A DNA stretch of 64,000 nt from Flavobacteriaceae bacterium. GTDB lineage: Bacteria; Bacteroidota; Bacteroidia; Flavobacteriales; Flavobacteriaceae. Position numbers and translations under genes: made by a program. Location of the stretch: positions 124,001 through 188,000 of the forward strand of contig JAGYJF010000002.1 in NCBI GenBank assembly GCA_018402135.1, given 5' to 3'. Positions 31,298-38,870 of the stretch are shown here, in pieces; within the stretch, counting starts at the first letter, position 1; every line of letters starts with the position of its first letter. Below the pieces are notes generated by a model. That model had not been told where the DNA came from, made no database searches, and saw only the letters and a list, made by a program, of their open reading frames with translations.

Positions 31298-33343
31298 ATG
31301 AATTCATTGTTAGATGCGTGGTATCGCAATCATGCTTTGCTTTACAAAATATTATTAATTGCAAGTGCCACTTTTGTGGTGGTATATCTATTTCCGATAA
31401 GTTCTAAGTTTAAGTTTACTTATGAAAAGGGGAAGCCTTGGCAATCGAAAAATTTATATGCACCATTTGATTTTGCTATAAAAAAATCTGATGAAAATTA
31501 CAATCAGGAAGTTGCGGAGTTAAAAGCTACCATGCCTGTGTATTTTGAGGTTGACAAAAACCTTTCAGGAAATGTCTTAGATAACTTTCAATCCTTGTTT
31601 TTAGCTCAATTTACGGACACGCTCAATTCACCCAATAATTTACTTTACAGCAAGGCGATAGACATACTGCGAAATGCATACCAAAATGGTATTATAGAAC
31701 CAACAACGGATTTTGAACCAAAAACACAGGTAATTTTATTAAGTGACAATATTAAAACGGCTGAAATTCGATACCAGGATTTAGTGACCTTTAAAACTGT
31801 AAGACAAGGATTGGAATCCGAATTGGAGCGTGCCCAATTAACCAGTTACCAACCCATACTATTTTCCATTTTGTTCGATGTTATCAAAGTCAATGCTTTT
31901 TACAATGAATCCTTAACCGAAAAGGCTTTTGAAGAATCCATTAACCGAATATCCAAATATAGAGGGAGTATAGCCCGAGGAACATTGATAGTTTCAAAAG
32001 GTGAAATTATCCAAGATGACACTTTCAATATTTTAAGGTCTCTCGAAATTGAATACGAATCTCAAACCTTGTCAGCTAATAGTTATTGGCTTATTTTAAT
32101 AGCGTACACGGTTTTAGTTACCTTAACTTTCCTTATGCTGTTACTATTTCTTCGCAAATACAGAATAGAAATTTATAACCACAATACCAAAGTAACATTT
32201 ATAGTATTCAATATGCTGTTAATGGTTTTTTTAACCTCTTTGGTGGTTAAGTTTAATACCGATTATATTTATGTGATACCAATTTGTATTTTACCCTTAA
32301 TATTAAAGGCATTTTTTGATGCGCGACTAGGACTTTTCGCGCACGTACTAACGGTTTTGCTACTTGGTTTTATAGTGCCCAATAGTTTCGAATATATGTT
32401 TCTTCAAATTATTGCTGGGATCGTCACTATTTTAACAGTATCCGAACTCTATAAAAGAACCAATTTATTTATTTCGGTTGGTCAAATTACGTTTATCTAC
32501 TTAATTGCCTATACAGCCTTTTTTGCAATTCACGAAGGTAGTTTTACAACGCTAAATTTTGAAACACTCGGATTGTTTATGATTTGTGGATTAGCCACTT
32601 TGTTCGTACAACCACTAATCTATATTTACGAAAAAATGTTCGGTTTAATTTCCGATGTATCGCTACTTGAATTATCCGACACCAATTCAAAATTGCTCAA
32701 AGAACTATCCAACAAAGCACCTGGGACGTTTCACCATTCATTAAACGTAGCTAATTTGGCTGAAACCTGTGCAAATGAAATAGGTGCTAACGCCATGCTA
32801 GTTAGGGTTGGTGCCTTATATCATGACATAGGTAAGATGATTAATCCAACTTATTTTACTGAAAATCAAGTAACCGGTATCAATCCGCACGACGATTTAT
32901 CACCACGTGAGAGCGCCAGAATTATTCTCAATCACGTCATTAATGGCATTGAGATCGCAAAAAAACACAACTTACCAGACCGAATTATTGATTTTATCCG
33001 AACCCATCATGGTACCAATGTGGTTTATTATTTTTATTCCAAAGAAAAAGAAACCAATGCCGATGTCAATAAAAGTAATTTTAGATATATTGGTCCTAAG
33101 CCATTTAGTAAGGAAACGGCCATTTTAATGATGTGCGATAGTGTGGAAGCCGCTTCAAAAAGTTTAAAAGAACCAAATTCAAATTCTATCAACGATTTTG
33201 TTGAAACCATTATCAATACACAATCGTCTGATGCTCAATTTATAAATGCAGATATAACATTCAGAGATATAGAAACAATTAAAAAAGTATTGAAGAAAAA
33301 ACTCGCCAATATTTTTCATATCCGAATAAAATACCCCGATTAA
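31298..33343 (+). CDS. PgpH-like 7TM-HD membrane phosphodiesterase
   Basis: About 681 residues in the layout 7TMR-HDED extracellular region, seven membrane helices, cytoplasmic HD domain. A first membrane helix is near residues 17-35 (KILLIASATFVVVYLFP). The extracellular domain runs to about residue 260 and a helix bundle to about residue 450. The HD domain begins near 478 with HHSLNVANLAE, then YHDIGKMINP and RTHHGT, the metal-binding His/Asp residues of c-di-AMP phosphodiesterases of the PgpH family. ATG at 31298 (MNSLLDAWYRNHALLYK) is preferred over in-frame TTG at 31256. The substrate (c-di-AMP) is inferred from the family. Confidence 0.88.
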   Translation: MNSLLDAWYRNHALLYKILLIASATFVVVYLFPISSKFKFTYEKGKPWQSKNLYAPFDFAIKKSDENYNQEVAELKATMPVYFEVDKNLSGNVLDNFQSLFLAQFTDTLNSPNNLLYSKAIDILRNAYQNGIIEPTTDFEPKTQVILLSDNIKTAEIRYQDLVTFKTVRQGLESELERAQLTSYQPILFSILFDVIKVNAFYNESLTEKAFEESINRISKYRGSIARGTLIVSKGEIIQDDTFNILRSLEIEYESQTLSANSYWLILIAYTVLVTLTFLMLLLFLRKYRIEIYNHNTKVTFIVFNMLLMVFLTSLVVKFNTDYIYVIPICILPLILKAFFDARLGLFAHVLTVLLLGFIVPNSFEYMFLQIIAGIVTILTVSELYKRTNLFISVGQITFIYLIAYTAFFAIHEGSFTTLNFETLGLFMICGLATLFVQPLIYIYEKMFGLISDVSLLELSDTNSKLLKELSNKAPGTFHHSLNVANLAETCANEIGANAMLVRVGALYHDIGKMINPTYFTENQVTGINPHDDLSPRESARIILNHVINGIEIAKKHNLPDRIIDFIRTHHGTNVVYYFYSKEKETNADVNKSNFRYIGPKPFSKETAILMMCDSVEAASKSLKEPNSNSINDFVETIINTQSSDAQFINADITFRDIETIKKVLKKKLANIFHIRIKYPD

Positions 33344-33382
33344 AAAAATTAAAAATAGTTTCATTAAATAGAATGAAAAAGT

Positions 33383-33390
33383 TACATTTG
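33383..33390 (+). promoter_or_regulatory. Promoter -7 element of the tRNA-Ser/tRNA-Pro unit
   Basis: TACATTTG matches the Bacteroidetes -7 consensus exactly and lies 36 bases before the tRNA-Ser gene. The expected -33 region is weak. Confidence 0.6.
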
Positions 33391-33426
33391 CAACCGCAAA
33401 ATAAGCGACGTTCAATAAAAAAAACA

Positions 33427-33510
33427 GGAGAGGTGCCAGAGTGGTAATGGAGCAGATTGCTAATCTGTCGACGCGTAAGTGTCGCCAGGGTTCGAGTCCC
33501 TGTCTCTCCG
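33427..33510 (+). tRNA. tRNA-Ser (GCT anticodon)
   Basis: An 84-base cloverleaf with acceptor arms GGAGAGG and TCTCTCC plus discriminator G. The anticodon loop contains GCT in GATTGCTAATC. There is a long variable arm (GTCGACGCGTAAGTGTCGC), typical of serine tRNA, and a T-loop GGTTCGAGTCC. The next tRNA is 45 bases downstream. Confidence 0.95.
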
Positions 33511-33555
33511 CAAGTATTATAGTAAAACCGGAAATGCGTTTTATAACGCTCAGTC

Positions 33556-33630
33556 CGGGGTGTAGCGTAGCCCGGTCATCGCGCCTGCTTTGGGAGCAGG
33601 AGGTCGCAGGTTCGAATCCTGCCACCCCGA
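33556..33630 (+). tRNA. tRNA-Pro (TGG anticodon)
   Basis: A 75-base cloverleaf: acceptor CGGGGTG pairs with CACCCCG, D-arm TAGCGTAGCCCGGTCA, anticodon stem-loop CCTGCTTTGGGAGCAGG with TGG, T-arm GCAGGTTCGAATCCTGC. It follows tRNA-Ser in the same unit and directly precedes the 116-bp tandem array. Confidence 0.96.
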
Positions 33631-33637
33631 CCGCCAA

Positions 33638-33668
33638 AATCCTTTTCACGTAGTGAAAGGGATTTTTT
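33638..33668 (+). terminator. Terminator after tRNA-Pro
   Basis: Stem AATCCTTTTCAC with GTGAAAGGGATT (12 bp with one G-T pair), loop GTA, then TTTTTT. It starts 8 bases after the tRNA. Confidence 0.88.
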
Positions 33669-33682
33669 GTTTTTAAACTGTT

Positions 33683-34826
33683 GAGCTTGCTCATAAAAGT
33701 TTAAAAACAAAAAATACCAAAAAGCGCAGCTTTAAAGGATTTTGGCGTGCACCGACCCAATTACAGGCTCACGCAGTAATCCTGCTATTAACATCATGAG
33801 CTTGCTCAAATGGTTTTTTAAAACAAAAAATACCAAAAAGCGCAGCTTTAAAGGATTTTGGCGCGCACCGACCCAATTACAGGCTCACGCAGTAATCCTG
33901 CTATTAACATCATGAGCTTGCTCAAATGGTTTTTTAAAACAAAAAATACCAAAAAGCGCAGCTTTAAAGGATTTTGGCGCGCACCGACCCAATTACAGGC
34001 TCACGCAGTAATCCTGCTATTAACATCATGAGCTTGCTCAAATGGTTTTTTAAAACAAAAAATACCAAAAAGCGCAGCTTTAAAGGATTTTGGCGCGCAC
34101 CGACCCAATTACAGGCTCACGCAGTAATCCTGCTATTAACATCATGAGCTTGCTCAAATGGTTTTTTAAAACAAAAAATACCAAAAAGCGCAGCTTTAAA
34201 GGATTTTGGCGCGCACCGACCCAATTACAGGCTCACGCAGTAATCCTGCTATTAACATCATGAGCTTGCTCAAATGGTTTTTTAAAACAAAAAATACCAA
34301 AAAGCGCAGCTTTAAAGGATTTTGGCGCGCACCGACCCAAATACAGGATCACGCAGTAATCCAGCTATTAACATCATGAGCTTGCTCAAATGGTTTTTTA
34401 AAACAAAAAATACCAAAAAGCGCAGCTTTAAAGGATTTTGGCGTGCACCGACCCAAATACAGGATCACGCAGTAATCCAGCTATTAACATCATGAGCTTG
34501 CTCAAATGGTTTTTTAAAACAAAAAATACCAAAAAGCGCAGCTTTAAAGGATTTTGGCGTGCACCGACCCAAATACAGGATCACGCAGTAATCCAGCTAT
34601 TAACATCATGAGCTTGCTCAAATGGTTTTTTAAAACAAAAAATACCAAAAAGCGCTGCTTTAAAGGATTTTGGCGTGCACCGACCCAATTACAGGCTCAC
34701 GCAGTAATCCAGCTATTAACATCATGAGCCTGCTCAAATGGTTTTTAAAACAAAAAATACCAAAAAGCGCAGCTTTAAAGGATTTTAGCGTGCACCGTTC
34801 CACCTTGAGGATCACGCAGTAATCCT
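33683..34826. repeat. 116-bp tandem array downstream of tRNA-Pro (about 9.5 copies)
   Basis: ACCGACCC marks the unit start at 33751, 33867, 33983, 34099, 34215, 34331, 34447, 34563 and 34679, exactly 116 bases apart. A 115-base step leads to a partial last copy at 34794, and a partial copy precedes the first. Each unit holds GCTCACGCAGTAATCCTGCT, the small palindrome GAGCTTGCTC, an A-rich stretch, and AAAGGATTTTGGCG, which is complementary to CGCCAAAATCCTTTT just after the tRNA. Copies at 34331-34678 form a sub-block with shared changes (GGATCACGCAG, ATCCAG). No open frame is conserved. Confidence 0.95.
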
Positions 34827-35038
34827 TACTAAAACCATAATTTCGCACAAAGACATTTTTAGTTTAAATATATGATACTATCAGAAAACAGGGAATATCT
34901 AAAAATAAATTTAAGGAAAATAAATCGATAGATCGTTGAATTTCAAAAGTTCATTCTGTAAATCGCATTGCTTTTTATTCAATAGAAGCAATACTTTTTT
35001 TTATAGGAATGCCTAGTTTTTTATAACACAAATAATAC

Positions 35039-35069
35039 TTGTTTTATTATAAATACTCCATTATATTTG
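35039..35069 (+). promoter_or_regulatory. Promoter upstream of tRNA-Arg
   Basis: TTG at 35039-35041, a 20-base spacer and TATATTTG at 35062-35069 match the Bacteroidetes promoter. It is about 175 bases before the tRNA, so the transcript has a long 5' part containing a perfect 16-base palindrome (TTTATCCTAGGATAAA at 35120-35135). Confidence 0.55.
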
Positions 35070-35203
35070 CACCGCTTTAAATGATTCATTTATCATTATT
35101 TTAAATTAGAAATTTATCGTTTATCCTAGGATAAATTTGATTAGTGATAAGCAAAAAAATAGAGTGGAAGGAAAAGTTTGCCAACGCGCCGGCTGGCCCT
35201 TCG

Positions 35204-35230
35204 TTAAAAATGTCTAGTAGACATTTTTAA
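35204..35230. other. Perfect hairpin just upstream of tRNA-Arg
   Basis: A 13-bp inverted repeat (TTAAAAATGTCTA and complement) around a single G, ending 12 bases before the tRNA. It could be a processing signal or the relic of an upstream terminator. Confidence 0.6.
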
Positions 35231-35242
35231 AACACTTAGTCC

Positions 35243-35316
35243 GGTCGCGTAGCTCAGTTGGATAGAGCATCTGCCTTCTAAGCAGACGGTCACAGGTTCG
35301 AATCCTGTCGCGATCA
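35243..35316 (+). tRNA. tRNA-Arg (TCT anticodon)
   Basis: A 74-base cloverleaf: acceptor GGTCGCG pairs with CGCGATC, discriminator A; D-loop AGCTCAGTTGGATAGAGC; anticodon loop CTTCTAA with TCT; T-arm CACAGGTTCGAATCCTGTC. It is followed at once by a very strong hairpin and the 113-bp array, and a degenerate copy of its 3' end lies at 47798. Confidence 0.96.
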
Positions 35317-35321
35317 CGAAT

Positions 35322-35380
35322 AAATAGTTCAAACAAAAAAACGCCAAGCTCGCTTGAGCGTTTTTTTGTTTGAACTATTT
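35322..35380 (+). terminator. Long hairpin terminator after tRNA-Arg
   Basis: Outer arms of about 23 bp (AAATAGTTCAAACAAAAAAA plus CGC, and the complement) enclose an inner hairpin CAAGC-TC-GCTTG, with a T run in the descending arm. The right half of this hairpin is repeated in the array that follows. Confidence 0.85.
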
Positions 35381-35734
35381 TCAGCACGGAGTGCTGTCAG
35401 GATCAGCGCAGCTAATCCTGCTTCGTGATCGTTATAACGGACCCCTATACTTAGTTTCTAACTCGCTTGAGCGTTTTTTTGTTTGAACTATTTTCAGCAC
35501 GGAGTGCTGTCAGGATCAGCGCAGCTAGTCCTGCTTCGTGATCTTTATAACGGACCCCTATACTAAGTTTCTAACTCGCTTGAGCGTTTTTTTGTTTGAA
35601 CTATTTTCAGCACGGAGTGCTGTCAGGATCAGCGCAGCTAGTCCTGCTCCGTGATCTTTATAACGGACCCCTATACTAAGTTTCTAACTCGCTTGAGCGT
35701 TTTTTTGTTTGAACTATTTTCAGCACGGAGTGCT
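35349..35734. repeat. 113-bp tandem array downstream of tRNA-Arg (about 3.4 copies)
   Basis: CTCGCTTGAGCG occurs at 35349, 35462, 35575 and 35688, exactly 113 bases apart. Each unit contains GCGTTTTTTTGTTTGAAC, CAGCACGGAGTGCTG, then AGCGCAGCTAATCCTGCTTC flanked by GATCA and TGATC, then CGGACCCCTATACT. GCAG-TAATCCTGCT is shared with the 116-bp array after tRNA-Pro although the rest differs. TCGTGATC is the complement of the tRNA-Arg 3' end (GATCACGA). Confidence 0.93.
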
Positions 35735-35966
35735 AATCGGATATTTAATCTTTCGAAGAGTCTATAATAGAAAGAAAATACAGTTTTTCTGGGCATATTT
35801 TCTTCATTATTGACATCCACAATCTACTACTATTTTAAATAATCGATGGTTTAGCGATTTTTCACAGGGCTAATTAAAACATTTAGCGATGTCAACTAAA
35901 TGAGCTTTTTCTTATATTTAGCCTCAGCACAAAGCATCTAATTTTTTATCAAACGCGATAATTCAA

Positions 35967-36494
35967 ATGCCGTCAACCAACATCCATCTCACCAAAAAGC
36001 TAGAAAAGCTGGTGAAAAAATTAGTTTCAAAGCAACCAGAAGGCAGTGATGCTTTACTAGGTAATTGGAATGCTACCGTATTTTATGTCGATCGAAAAAA
36101 ATGCTGGTTAATCACCAACGCAATTACTAAGTATAATGTGGTGCTCACCGATATAAAGGCTTCCAATTTAAAAAACATAGAACACATTTTCAAAAATGCG
36201 CTTTACGGTCAGTTGGTTTATGATGGGATCATTACAGATTTCGAAACGATTAATGCGGCTATTGGCTCCTTGCAATTCTTACCAACCAATAATGACCGCA
36301 GCACCTTGGGATTCCAAAACCACAGCTTAGAAGCCTTAGATTGGTGGAAATACCAATACGGTGGTTTAGACAATATGGCCATTAAGGAATTAACACATCG
36401 ACTTAACACCAGTCCGTTTCACAAGGGTGGCCGTAGAGGCAGGAATAATTATACGGATGCTATTAAGGAAATGAAGGTGTTGCTGTTAGGGTGA
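35967..36494 (+). CDS. DUF6933-like protein of unknown function
   Basis: A 175-residue soluble protein without signal peptide or membrane segments. It starts TNIHLTKKLEKLVKKL and has a hallmark LLGNWNATVFYVDRKKCWLI followed by TNAITKYNVVL, a pattern I associate with DUF6933 proteins of unknown role. The C-terminal third has LGFQNHSLEALDWWKYQYGG and a basic tail HKGGRRGRNNYTDAIKE. The assignment rests on memory of the family pattern only. First gene after the tRNA-Arg repeat array. Confidence 0.55.
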   Translation: MPSTNIHLTKKLEKLVKKLVSKQPEGSDALLGNWNATVFYVDRKKCWLITNAITKYNVVLTDIKASNLKNIEHIFKNALYGQLVYDGIITDFETINAAIGSLQFLPTNNDRSTLGFQNHSLEALDWWKYQYGGLDNMAIKELTHRLNTSPFHKGGRRGRNNYTDAIKEMKVLLLG

Positions 36495-36874
36495 TTTGAA
36501 GCTTACTGGGAATGGGCTATTGCCTTTTTTTATCGAAAATTAAATCTTGTTAACCCCGCTTCATCCAACTTCTACAACTATTGTTGGAGACGCAAAGCCC
36601 TTTTGAGGTATTGCAATAATTAAGGATGGTATAATTATTACTTCAATAACCAACTTATTTTTATGCTCAATAAATCCTGATTTAACCAGCGCCACTGTAT
36701 GATTAGTACAATCAAAGTGTAATTTTTTTCCCCATTTACGGAAACCCGTAAAATAATTTCTATAATATCCATGGGTTTGCCTTTAGAAGAATATCCTTAT
36801 ATTTAATCGAAAATAAAAATTCAAATTGTTTAAATATAAGTATCAAGTCGACTGCCCTAAATCACTTAAATTGA
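36495..36874. other. Intergenic region with palindromic motif, upstream of the nuclease gene
   Basis: 380 bases with no supportable gene. It contains TTTACGG-AAAC-CCGTAAA at 36735-36752, an inverted repeat that recurs in the next two intergenic regions, and AT-rich sequence (TTATATTTAAT near 36800) that could serve as a promoter. Confidence 0.5.
36735..36752. repeat. Palindromic motif copy 1 (TTTACGG-N4-CCGTAAA)
   Basis: A perfect 7-bp inverted repeat with a 4-base spacer, 122 bases upstream of the nuclease start. Related copies lie at 37551-37570 and 38655-38674. Confidence 0.7.
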
Positions 36875-37408
36875 ATGTATAACATCACAAGAATCATTGT
36901 CTTTGTTTGTCTTATGGGCTTGACCAACTGTCAGGAGCCTATTGCTTATACAGCTACCAACCCAAACTTAAAACTCACACAAACCAGCAGCCAGAAAGCC
37001 CAAAAGTTTGTAGATGGCAAAGTCATTAAAATAGCCGATGGCGATACCTTCACGATGATTTTCGATAATGGCTTTGAGGTAAGAGTGCGACTCAACGGCA
37101 TTGACAGCCCTGAAAAGAAACAAGCCTTTTCTAATAAGGCCAAACAAGCATTGTCGGCAATGATTTTTAAAAAGGAAGTAAGGGTTTATTATAAAAGCAA
37201 AGATAGATACGGACGTGTGCTTGGCGAGGTATTTGTCAATGGCCTCAATGTGAATCACGAAATGGTACGACAAGGCATGGCATGGCATTTTAAACGGTAT
37301 TCTGATGACGAAACCTTGTCAACATTAGAAAAAGAAGCAAGAAAAAACAGGGTAGGGTTGTGGGTAGATCCAAATCCTGTGGCGCCTTGGGAGTTTCGAT
37401 TAAAATAA
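36875..37408 (+). CDS. Thermonuclease-like (SNase) lipoprotein
   Basis: 177 residues with a lipoprotein signal: hydrophobic IIVFVCLMGLTNC, with the Cys at the end of LTNC as the likely lipid anchor. The nuclease fold follows: KVIKIADGDTFTMIF, the catalytic Arg in VRLNGIDSPE, Glu/Asp context KDRYGRVLGEVFV and the closing NHEMVRQGMAWHFKRY, with GLWVDPNPVAPWEFR at the C-terminus. The family cuts DNA and RNA using Ca2+. Predicted to face the periplasm or cell surface. It stands alone between two intergenic regions that carry the same palindromic motif. Confidence 0.88.
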   Translation: MYNITRIIVFVCLMGLTNCQEPIAYTATNPNLKLTQTSSQKAQKFVDGKVIKIADGDTFTMIFDNGFEVRVRLNGIDSPEKKQAFSNKAKQALSAMIFKKEVRVYYKSKDRYGRVLGEVFVNGLNVNHEMVRQGMAWHFKRYSDDETLSTLEKEARKNRVGLWVDPNPVAPWEFRLK

Positions 37409-37550
37409 CAGGATTTATGGATATTTTAAAAGTTGTAGCGGTTTGTATTATTGTTCTAAAATAGCATTACTAAAATTAAATAATCCAAGTCACACGAAAT
37501 GGGTAGGAACGTGTGTGCAATTGAAAAATAAAAAACAACTTTTTTTACCA

Positions 37551-37570
37551 TTTTACGAAAACCCGGAAAA
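37551..37570. repeat. Palindromic motif copy 2 (degenerate)
   Basis: TTTTACGAAAACCCGGAAAA, two mismatches from a perfect inverted repeat. Surrounding bases (ACCA before, then AAACAC...CCATTACCCTATTTTTGTAACC) resemble those around copy 3, so the conserved element is about 60 bases. Confidence 0.55.
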
Positions 37571-37801
37571 ACACCTCTCGCCATTACCCTATTTTTGTAA
37601 CCACCACAAGCCCAATAACACACCTTACTTTTTTAAGCGGTTGATTGTTAGGTTTTTTTTGGGGATTTGTTATATTTGAGGAAATTAATCAATAACATCA
37701 TCATAAGCGAAATAACGATATCAAAGGTGATGATAATACAAGTTGTGGTGCATTTAAGACTAACTTTTAGAATAAATCAAAATTGCTTTTCAAATCCAAA
37801 A

Positions 37802-37830
37802 TATTCACTATATTTGTATCTAAGTGAATA
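37802..37830 (+). promoter_or_regulatory. Promoter and operator of the toxin-antitoxin operon
   Basis: TATATTTG at 37809-37816 is a consensus -7 element 24 bases before the toxin start. It is bracketed by TATTCACT (37802-37809) and AGTGAATA (37823-37830), an 8-bp perfect inverted repeat with a 13-base spacer. An antitoxin dimer bound here would block the promoter, the usual autoregulation of this family; the binding itself is inferred. Confidence 0.65.
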
Positions 37831-37839
37831 CACTTTTGA

Positions 37840-38142
37840 ATGATAGTTACCGAAAAAACATCTGAATTTGACAAGTGGATTAGAAAGCTGAAAGACATTC
37901 GGGCAAAATCCAAAATACTTTTCCGAATCCAAAAACTTGAAACGGATGAACATTTCGGGGATTGTAAACCTGTCGGTGACGGAATTAGTGAAATGAAAAT
38001 TAATTATGCTAAAGGTTATCGAGTTTATTTTAAGGAAAAAGATAACAAAATTGTTATTCTTTTAATCGGCGGAGATAAATCGACTCAACAAAAAGACATC
38101 GAGAAAGCGAAAAAAATCTGGAACAGAATAAAAAATGATTGA
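37840..38142 (+). CDS. RelE/HigB-family toxin (addiction module killer protein)
   Basis: A 100-residue basic protein with the pattern of phage-derived Gp49-like/HigB toxins: TSEFDKWIRKLKDIRAKSKI and LGD-like FGDCKPVGDGISEMKINYAK, then GYRVYFKEKDNKIVILLIGGDKSTQ and KDIEKAKKIW. These proteins cut mRNA, usually on the ribosome. The stop overlaps the antitoxin start by 8 bases. Toxin-first order is typical of the higBA arrangement. Confidence 0.88.
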   Translation: MIVTEKTSEFDKWIRKLKDIRAKSKILFRIQKLETDEHFGDCKPVGDGISEMKINYAKGYRVYFKEKDNKIVILLIGGDKSTQQKDIEKAKKIWNRIKND

Positions 38143-38428
38143 TATGGAAACCACAAAATTTGACATAGCGGACTATTTAGACAGTGAAGAAATGATTGCT
38201 GAATACCTGAATACAGTTCTCGAAGATGGTGACAGTTCTGATTTGATAGTTGCAATCGGGCATATCGCAAAGTCAATTGGAATGACTAGAATTGCGGAGA
38301 AAACTGGAATGAGCAGACCAAGTCTCTACAAAGCATTATCCGACGGAGCAAAACCACAATTTGGAACAATAATGAAAGTATTGAAAGCCATTGGCGGACA
38401 AATCAACGTGAAACCAATGTCAGCGTAA
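38135..38428 (+). CDS. HigA-like antitoxin (putative addiction module antidote)
   Basis: A 97-residue protein with an N-terminal toxin-binding part (FDIADYLDSEEMIAEYLN) and a helix-turn-helix (RIAEKTGMSRPSLYKALSDG), the arrangement of the addiction-module antidote family. It neutralises the toxin and probably represses the operon through the inverted repeat at 37802-37830. ATG at 38135 overlaps the toxin gene; a second ATG at 38144 (METTKFDIADY) is equally possible. Confidence 0.88.
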   Translation: MIDMETTKFDIADYLDSEEMIAEYLNTVLEDGDSSDLIVAIGHIAKSIGMTRIAEKTGMSRPSLYKALSDGAKPQFGTIMKVLKAIGGQINVKPMSA

Positions 38429-38654
38429 AAAAACGACACCACAACAATAGTACCCGTTACACAAAGCCCTAATTTCACAAAACACAACTTCAAATAGGGC
38501 ATTTTAAGCCTGTTTTAGTTTCCAAATTGTTGCGATTGTTATCTTTTTTGGTGGTCTAAAACCGATGTTATTTAAATTGTAGCACGCGTTTTTTAGTGAT
38601 TGAATTTTGGCAAATAGGTCTTAGCCCCAAAAGCGTTTCAATAAAAAACCACCA

Positions 38655-38674
38655 TTTTACGGAATCCCGTAAAA
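38655..38674. repeat. Palindromic motif copy 3 (TTTTACGG-N4-CCGTAAAA)
   Basis: A perfect 8-bp inverted repeat with spacer AATC, about 115 bases upstream of the hsdM -7 element. Followed by CCCATTTCCCTATCTTTAAC, similar to the sequence after copy 2. Confidence 0.7.
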
Positions 38675-38767
38675 ACAAACCAACCCATTTCCCTATCTTT
38701 AACCCAATCCACCAACCACGTTGGGGACATGCCCAAATCCCTAACCCGCTAAAAAGCAAAGTAGTTG

Positions 38768-38798
38768 TTTTATATTTAAGCTTAGGGTGGTATATTTG
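38768..38798 (+). promoter_or_regulatory. Promoter of the hsdMSR operon
   Basis: TATATTTG at 38791-38798 matches the -7 consensus, with TTGTTTT at 38765-38771 as a loose -33 region about 19 bases upstream. It lies 72 bases before the hsdM start. Confidence 0.5.
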
Positions 38799-38870
38799 AA
38801 AACAAGACAGATCAATTGGCATTGGTTATCAACACCTAACCATTCCAACCAAATAAATGAATGAATTAAT

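Larger units (their letters stand above)
37409..37839. other. Intergenic region upstream of the toxin-antitoxin pair
   Basis: About 430 bases. It has a degenerate copy of the palindromic motif at 37551-37570, an orphan TATATTTG at 37671-37678 about 100 bases further on, and the toxin operon promoter and operator at its right end. A 78-codon open frame at 37443-37679 has no protein-like character. Confidence 0.5.
38429..38870. other. Intergenic region upstream of hsdM
   Basis: About 440 bases with no gene. It contains the best copy of the palindromic motif (38655-38674) and the hsdM promoter (38768-38798). Short frames on both strands across it look like shadows of the repeat. Confidence 0.5.

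Noticed and set aside
33179..33694. A 171-codon open frame on the minus strand across the tRNA genes
   Set aside because: It is the antisense translation of tRNA-Ser and tRNA-Pro (peptides such as GFEPATSCSQSRRDDRA are a well-known artefact of tRNA sequence) and has no independent support.
33683..34826. CRISPR array
   Set aside because: The whole 116-base unit repeats with no unique spacers, and there are no cas genes.
34660..34848. A 62-codon frame inside the 116-bp array
   Set aside because: It depends on the imperfect last copies and is not open in the other units.
37443..37679. A 78-codon frame between the nuclease and the toxin gene
   Set aside because: It runs through the palindromic motif, has no ribosome site and no protein-like composition.
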